From Arbacia lixula (lineage: Eukaryota; Echinodermata; Echinoidea; Arbacioida; Arbaciidae), in the NCBI GenBank assembly GCA_963669155.1, contig OZ022577.1, positions 10,980,395 to 11,044,394 on the forward strand: DNA of 64,000 nucleotides. The letters run 5' to 3'. Positions 58,746 to 64,000 of the stretch are shown here, in pieces. The translations under genes and the position numbers were made by a program. The notes under the pieces were generated by a model that ran no database searches, was not told the DNA's origin, and saw only the letters and a list, made by a program, of their open reading frames with translations. Position 1 is the first letter of the stretch. The number at the start of each line of letters is the position of its first letter.

Positions 58746-59549
58746 TGCATTTTCTCCATATCTCCATTTCCTTTTTCTGTTTGTGAAAAGAGAGAAATGA
58801 AAATTCCACATGAACCTTGATTGAAATAACTCCTGTACATGCATCACACTTTTTTTTTTTTAGGAACGCCTGGAAAAACGCTTTGCTACAAATAAAATGA
58901 CGACTTGGAAGGAAGAGCAATGACAAGCAATAGCCTACGGCATTCAGCACGAATGTCTTTATTTTTCTCTTTTGTGGTAAATAACCTGGTATGGGATGCC
59001 TACGGCTTAATTTGTCAACAGTAAGCTACATATCGGTTTTTAAATAGGACACCCATGAGAGTTCCCCATTCATCTCGAGTTCCTCACACGTGTACAAGCG
59101 TGTACTGTACTCCCTTTACACTGAAGCATATTGATCCAGTGAAAGTGTGTACATAATGCATAATACATGAGCGCTGCGCTGGTTCGCAACACGTGGTAGC
59201 GGATGACGTGTCATCGTACTCGTGGTGGAAGATGCGATAAATGGAGCTCGGATATTATCGGAGTCAAGGATGCCAGGTTATTGTGATCGATTAGTATCGA
59301 TACGAATAGTGACCTACAGCCATTCCGCAGGTTAATTCCCGGGCAGATATGGCACTTTAAAATTAGTGCAATCATGATTCTAAACTATCAACCGGTAATG
59401 TCAACCTGGTGGATGTTTAACTATACATACTACTTCAAACCTAAAGATCAGGAATATAAACAAAATGTTATCGAGGATCTTAATGCATATTGAGAGGGGC
59501 AGAAAAGAATACCAAACAGTGTATTGTTTGCAAGCGTTATATCCGTACT

Positions 59550-59603
59550 TCATCTCTCTCTGTCTCTCTCTATCTCTCTCCCCCCCCCCCCCCCCCCCCC
59601 CCC
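59550..59603. repeat. (CT)n followed by a 24-bp C run
   Basis: CTCTCTGTCTCTCTC stretch ending in C at 59580-59603; another imperfect CT stretch follows. Confidence 0.95.
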
Positions 59604-59930
59604 ATTTTCCCTCTCTGTCTCTCCCCAAGAAGCACAATATAGCACGATATTGTCGTAAGGGGGCGCTATCCACTCTAAAAATGCCACCTGCATCGAGTGA
59701 CTGGGATACATATTGAAGGTGTTTACGAATCGCATAGCTAGGCTAGGCCTAGGTCGGACTCTGTAAGCGGGGTTCTGGTGCATTGAATCTTTGCCTAGTA
59801 CGACAGTCTCTGTGGAATAACGCATGCCCCTGACAGACGTAAACATTAATGATGATGCCTGAGAGCTAAGTGACTGTGACAAAGGAAAAGGGCAATGTCC
59901 TAGAATAGCACATGGTATGAGGATATTAAA

Positions 59931-60533
59931 CAAATAATCAACGTTGTTGAAGGTGATGGGATGAACTATCACTTCCGAGGCGATCTGGATGTAGCTATCT
60001 TTCCGAAGCGCAGCTGAGGAAAGATAGCGTATACATTCAGATCGCCGAGGAAGTGATAGTTCGTGTCATTGCCTGAAACTAAAAGTTGATTATTTGATTT
60101 ATATTCCACATCTGAAACCAAATATCTATACCAAAAATGATAATTTGACGTACAAAAGTAATGTTTACTTCTCTACCTAACCCCGAGCCGCTGCCATGGG
60201 GAACACGCGTTAGGATGCGCGTTAATTGGGACGCGCATTAGGACGCGCATTATGACGCGCGTTTAATTAGGACGCGCATTATGACGCGCGTTTGGACGCG
60301 TTAGTGGGAGCTGATAGTCCGAGTGTAACGCACTTTTATTTCGCGCGTACTCAAAATATTAATCACGCATTAGGACTGTGAGGAGTTAAGAGATCAGCGA
60401 AACCAAAAAGTACTATCACTTACAGTGTAACGAACTTTTATTCTCAGGTGATCTGATAGGAAAAACTACGCCTTATCACGTGATCAACTCTTGACCAATC
60501 ATATAGCAACATTCTTAGTATGTGGAATATAAT
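59931..60533. mobile_element. Composite palindromic element, copy 2
   Basis: Same order of parts as 42617-43193: left foldback (CAAATAATCA with GATTATTTG; CTATCACTTCCGAGGCGATC with its inverse), then ATATTCCACAT to ATGTGGAATAT. The tandem CpG-rich block (GGACGCGCATTA, GACGCGCGTTTA) is longer here, 60208-60304, and carries an extra AATT insertion. High similarity to copy 1 suggests recent mobility. Confidence 0.8.
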
Positions 60534-60639
60534 CTTTTATATTCGTCTGCTATAAGAATGTTTGATAGCATAAACACTTTGTATGTTCCCCTCTATCAGA
60601 CTTCCTGTCTGTTTGTTTGTCTGTCTGTATGTATGCATG

Positions 60640-60778
60640 TGCGTGTGTGTGTGTGTGGATTTATAATCTCTCACACCAACACGCACCCGCACCCGCACCC
60701 ATACACACATTCTCTCTCTCTCTCTCTCTCTCTCTATACCTGTACCCATCCTCTCTTTCTTACCTCTACCCCTTGAGT

Positions 60779-60824
<46 letters not shown>

Positions 60825-60860
60825 CCTCACCCCTTTTTTTTTCTCTCCTCTCCGTCACTC
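60640..60860. repeat. GT, CA, CT and T-run microsatellite cluster
   Basis: (GT)n near 60643, CACCCG/CACA repeats at 60682-60708, (CT)n at 60711-60735 and 60788-60816, with a C run before the last block. Confidence 0.9.
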
Positions 60861-60869
60861 TCCCCTCAC

Positions 60870-61890
60870 CTTAACCCCCACTCTATATTTCTATAATTCT
60901 TTTCACTAGCAATGTCGTCTGTCATATAATTTTGCTCTCATTTCCTATTCTTATTTATGTCATTAGACCCTATGTCCTTCATTGCATCTTCGTATGTGTA
61001 ACTATGACTTGTTAAGTTGACATCACTCTGCCCCTAAAGTGTGTTGCGTGGAGTCCTGTTGCTTAGCACTGCACCATCCAGCATGCCTGCTTGAATCTCG
61101 TCACCCCTCGACGGCTGCAGCGCAGACCAACTCCACCCCCGTCTCCTCCGCTGAATGTACCTATATAAAGGCTGCTGGTATGTCGACCAGTCATACCCCC
61201 TCCCCACATGTCGCCCCTTCCCCATTCCAACCCCTCATCGAATGTCAGGGCAGATACTGACGCGTACGTCGACGGGGGCGTCGCCAGTGTAGAAATGATG
61301 AGAATGGGGTGAAGGGTAGCCATGAAAGTGTATCAAATAAACAAAACAAACGAGCTTCAGCAGAAGAAAGAACGATCGGTGAAGCAACACCAAAATTCGC
61401 TTCATCTTGAAACTGAAATGGCAGCTCATTAAATAGTATATGTCAAAGCATCAGTACACACACGGCATGATTTGATTAAAAAAAGCATGAAAACAACGAC
61501 AACGACAACACCAACATCATTCTCATCACCATTATCCTCAGCGCATCCACTACCACCATCGTCACTACTACCATCAACGCCACTTAGTTATGTTTACTAA
61601 TATAGGTAAGAATATTTATGTCATTCCAAATCATGCAGCGCCACCATTTAACTAAGAGCACTTTTCGAACCTCCAAACAAACATCAGTCTTGCACTGTAC
61701 GTGCAAGCACAAGTCATGAGTAAAACGGGATACCGACAGTCAGCTGTTGTGCAGAGCGGATTTGGGGGAGGGGGGCTGTACAATCAGCCACACCCCTCAA
61801 GACCCATCTAGCTACCCCCGTGATACCAACGCGTACATCGATATTTACCCCTGACCGAGCTGCAAATGCCAGCAGGCTTCCTCCACCGCC
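60870..61890. other. Intergenic DNA upstream of the plus-strand gene
   Basis: Mixed composition, with a degenerate AAC/ATC triplet stretch at 61490-61590. A TATATAAAG at 61162 lies over 1 kb upstream of the ATG and has no other support. A CpG-rich rise begins at about 61830. Confidence 0.5.
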
Positions 61891-62292
61891 GTGCTAGCGA
61901 TAGCGCGTGTTGACGGGAGGCGAGCAAACGACGAGGCCAGCCAGCATTCTCTACAGCTATATTCTGGGCGTTGCGTCGTACTTCGCACCGACTGTCGCCC
62001 GTGTGTTTATTGTGCGTCCGATCGTCTGCTCGCTGGCGTCTTCGTGTGTGTTCTTTGTTCAATTCTGAAAACGTCGTTGAGCTAAAAGGTGGAGGATTTT
62101 TCTATTGTCTGCAATTGTTTCGGATGTTTTCTGATTAACCGTCCTGTCATCACTGAACATAATATTCACCTGTACTGATTTCTGGACATTGGTAAAGAAG
62201 AGCCGTGCGCGGACATCAAAAAGAGAACACGGACACTGATTCGTGTCTGTAGATTGACTTTGTCGTAAATCTATAGCCAGGAGCCTACCAGG
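61830..62292 (+). promoter_or_regulatory. Probable promoter/5' UTR of the plus-strand gene
   Basis: CpG-rich stretch (for example CTAGCGATAGCGCG, GGCGAGCAAACGACGAGG, TTGCGTCGTACTTCGC) leading into the ATG at 62293, with an in-frame TAA at 62266-62268. No TATA box close by. The exact start of transcription cannot be placed. Confidence 0.5.
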
Positions 62293-62881
62293 ATGTACGG
62301 AGGATACGGAGACTACTACGATCCCGGCTACGTGCCCGTGACCCCGCGCAGGAAGCGCCGGTCCCGCTCGGTGCCTCCTCCCGTTACCGAGGTCCGGACC
62401 CCGATCCCCATGAGTGTGGAGCGCCGTAGCAACACGTCCTGGGTGTCCTCTCAGTACATCAGGGGGCTGTCCGTCGGGCCCTCCTACCAGCAGAAGGCAT
62501 ACGATACGGTCCGCCGCCAGTACTGGGTACCCCAGACGTCCCCATCCAAGCGTTCCCTGTCCAACGAGGGTAACCTGCGCCCGCCGCCATCCTACCGCTT
62601 CTCCATGGTGCGTATGGGGCAGTCCACGGGGCTCCGCCAGCAGGACCCCTACTACTACGCATCGCGCGACCACCTAGCTCGCACGGGAAGTTACAATGAT
62701 ACCTACGGCCGCGCTCGCCCGAAGTCTTACCACGCAAGAGCGACGCCCTCTCGTGTCTCTAGCTTCTACCCGAGTTATCGTGATGACATCTACTCACCAT
62801 CCTACGGCATCGGTACCGGGACCGCCCGTCGGGCGGGCCTCCAACAACACTCGCCCGTTATCGTACAGCATGATGATCTAG
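62293..62881 (+). CDS. Unrecognised Tyr/Arg/Ser/Pro-rich protein, first coding exon
   Basis: The ATG (context ACCAGGATGT, A at -3, in-frame stop 27 bp upstream) opens about 196 codons of clearly coding character: high GC at third positions and no frame breaks. The product is basic and low in complexity: MYGGYGDYYDPGYVPV, then a basic patch RRKRRSRS, PPP and SVERRS, many Tyr and Arg, and SP/TP sites. It has no signal peptide, no membrane segment and no known catalytic motif. It resembles disordered head regions of cytoskeletal proteins (for example intermediate-filament or titin-class heads), but I cannot assign a family. I end the exon at CTAG then GTAGGG; unspliced, the frame would stop at 62905. 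A possible in-phase second exon starts at 63436 (ccttgcag then GG AGA CGT) and is also Arg/Tyr-rich, but no good donor follows. Confidence 0.75.
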
Positions 62882-64000
62882 GTAGGGTATCCCATTTTAT
62901 GGTCTAGATGAATCCAGTATCCAGTATCCCCTCCCGTTAGACCCGGGGTTACCTAGAGATAGGTGGTGATAGGTCACCAGTAGTACAACCATCATGGCGT
63001 AATGCTCTACTGGTTGACTAGTCTCGCAGTCCAGCTGTTTGATTAGTCTATCAGCAGTAGAAAATCATGAATATGCCCATGCATCAATCTAAAGTAGATA
63101 GCAACTCACTCCTGTTCATGTATGGCATATCACAATTCAGGAGAATACCACATCTTAGCACGTAGCACCACATTAGCTTGTCAATATTTCATATTTCTTA
63201 TATCTTCCCGCACTTAATTCTGCGCCGCACTGCCATGATGAAATCATTTATACAAGTCTGACGCCATTTTTGTTTATACTCATCATTTACTTATTGCTCT
63301 CATCCTCACTCCTACTTGGGGAATAATGCACTCTCATATATAACGCAGACCTGCATATAAACGAATAAATTCAAATATTAAAATGCCAATAAACTGTGAT
63401 CTTGGTAACTTAATTGTAGTTGCATATCCTTGCAGGGAGACGTCCACGGTATTTAAACCCTTGGCGACCCAAATATCTAGTTGGCACTGTTCACAGATAT
63501 AATCTAGTGATCATGTTGCATATGATGAATGCAGCATGCACACATTACTGTATTGATATGATACGAAATCAGGGCTTTATACATTTTATATCACAATAGC
63601 AATAGCAATAGCCAGCTGCACTCCAACAGTTCTGTCACTCTTATGGTAGTTTTTATGTGTTTAAGATTTACACACATTGGACTTGCACTCTATAGTGCCA
63701 TTCTCATTGGGCTTTAAAAAATCTCGATGTTAGGGGACCGGGACAATAGGACCGTTCGGCTTTTGGTACGGTTGCTAGGCAACTTTCACCCTAACTTCGC
63801 GATTTTTCTAACTTCGCGATTTTTTAAGCCCAATGAGAATGACACTTATGTAGGATATTTCAACGGGGTCTCATATTAATTCACTGTTCAACACCGATTG
63901 TTTTGGTTGCATTCAGTGATAATTTAGTGATATCGAAATATAGTATTTGTGATTTGCACAACTCAACACATATTTTTTTTTTTTTGCTGGGAAATCAAGA
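62882..64000 (+). other. Intron (presumed) of the plus-strand gene
   Basis: AT-rich DNA after the putative donor. Includes a foldback pair (63.69-63.85 kb) and a T-run near the right edge. Confidence 0.5.
63692..63850. mobile_element. Foldback element
   Basis: The left arm TTCTCATTGGGCTTTAAAAA pairs with the right arm TTTTTTAAGCCCAATGAGAA, with outer bases TAGTGCCA and TGACACTTA partly matching. Between them is CpG-rich sequence with a 16-bp direct repeat (CTAACTTCGCGATTTT twice). Non-coding. Confidence 0.65.

Noticed and set aside
61162..61170. TATATAAAG as the TATA box of the plus-strand gene
   Set aside because: It is more than 1.1 kb upstream of the ATG, with no initiator or CpG context between. 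The CpG-rich stretch at 61830-62290 is a better candidate.
61063..61323. Gly/Trp-rich minus-strand frame
   Set aside because: Composition follows CCCC/CACC-rich DNA; no start context or splice support.
61235..61429. Minus-strand frame starting with a signal-peptide-like Leu/Phe stretch
   Set aside because: Only about 60 codons, no clear donor, no homologous motif. Hydrophobicity can arise from the T-rich composition.
62059..62673. 204-codon frame on the minus strand opposite the new plus-strand exon
   Set aside because: It mirrors the codon bias of the plus-strand exon and runs into the 5' UTR. The plus-strand frame has a good ATG context and an in-frame upstream stop.

Overview
The window is animal genomic DNA: split genes with GT-AG introns, many microsatellites, and numerous short foldback transposons. 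The gene content (a KASH-domain nesprin), the AT-rich non-coding DNA full of the palindrome ACATGT, and the marine-invertebrate style repeats (arrays ending in GGAC tetranucleotides, TTAA-flanked miniature elements) fit a marine deuterostome invertebrate, most likely an echinoderm. That placement is inference; no species can be named from the sequence alone.

The main gene lies on the minus strand, from its stop codon at 1407 to an initiator ATG at 39095. I join ten exons whose splice sites and reading phases agree at every junction into one predicted protein of about 1616 residues. From N to C terminus it has a short basic head, three spectrin-type repeats, a single 978-codon exon that is very acidic and mostly disordered, and a C-terminal KASH domain (WRVLGAALP, transmembrane segment, end GPPPV). 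It should be an outer nuclear membrane LINC-complex protein, a short nesprin/SYNE relative, whose tail binds SUN proteins in the perinuclear space. The ATG-bearing exon has a splice acceptor and an in-frame stop upstream, so a further non-coding first exon is expected. Two CpG-rich stretches with minus-strand splice donors (donor at 54295, better; donor at 46275) are candidates.

On the plus strand near the right edge, an ATG at 62293 begins a second gene. Its first coding exon encodes about 196 residues rich in Tyr, Arg, Ser and Pro, followed by a possible splice donor at 62881. I do not recognise the family. The gene is divergent from the nesprin gene and most of it lies outside the window.

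The rest is intron and intergenic DNA with repeats: a 2.5-kb minisatellite of 11-bp units (8760-11272, resuming 11644-11820) that runs up to a splice donor; at least four families of TTAA-flanked foldback elements; two copies of a composite palindromic element (42.6 kb and 59.9 kb); a 678-bp TA-flanked inverted-repeat element (18.3 kb); a 1.45-kb inverted-repeat-bounded element built of 165-bp tandem units (21.5 kb); a tRNA-derived SINE-like fragment; a 110-bp near-perfect hairpin; and long GA, CA, CT, ATC and poly-C tracts, densest in 57.9-60.9 kb.
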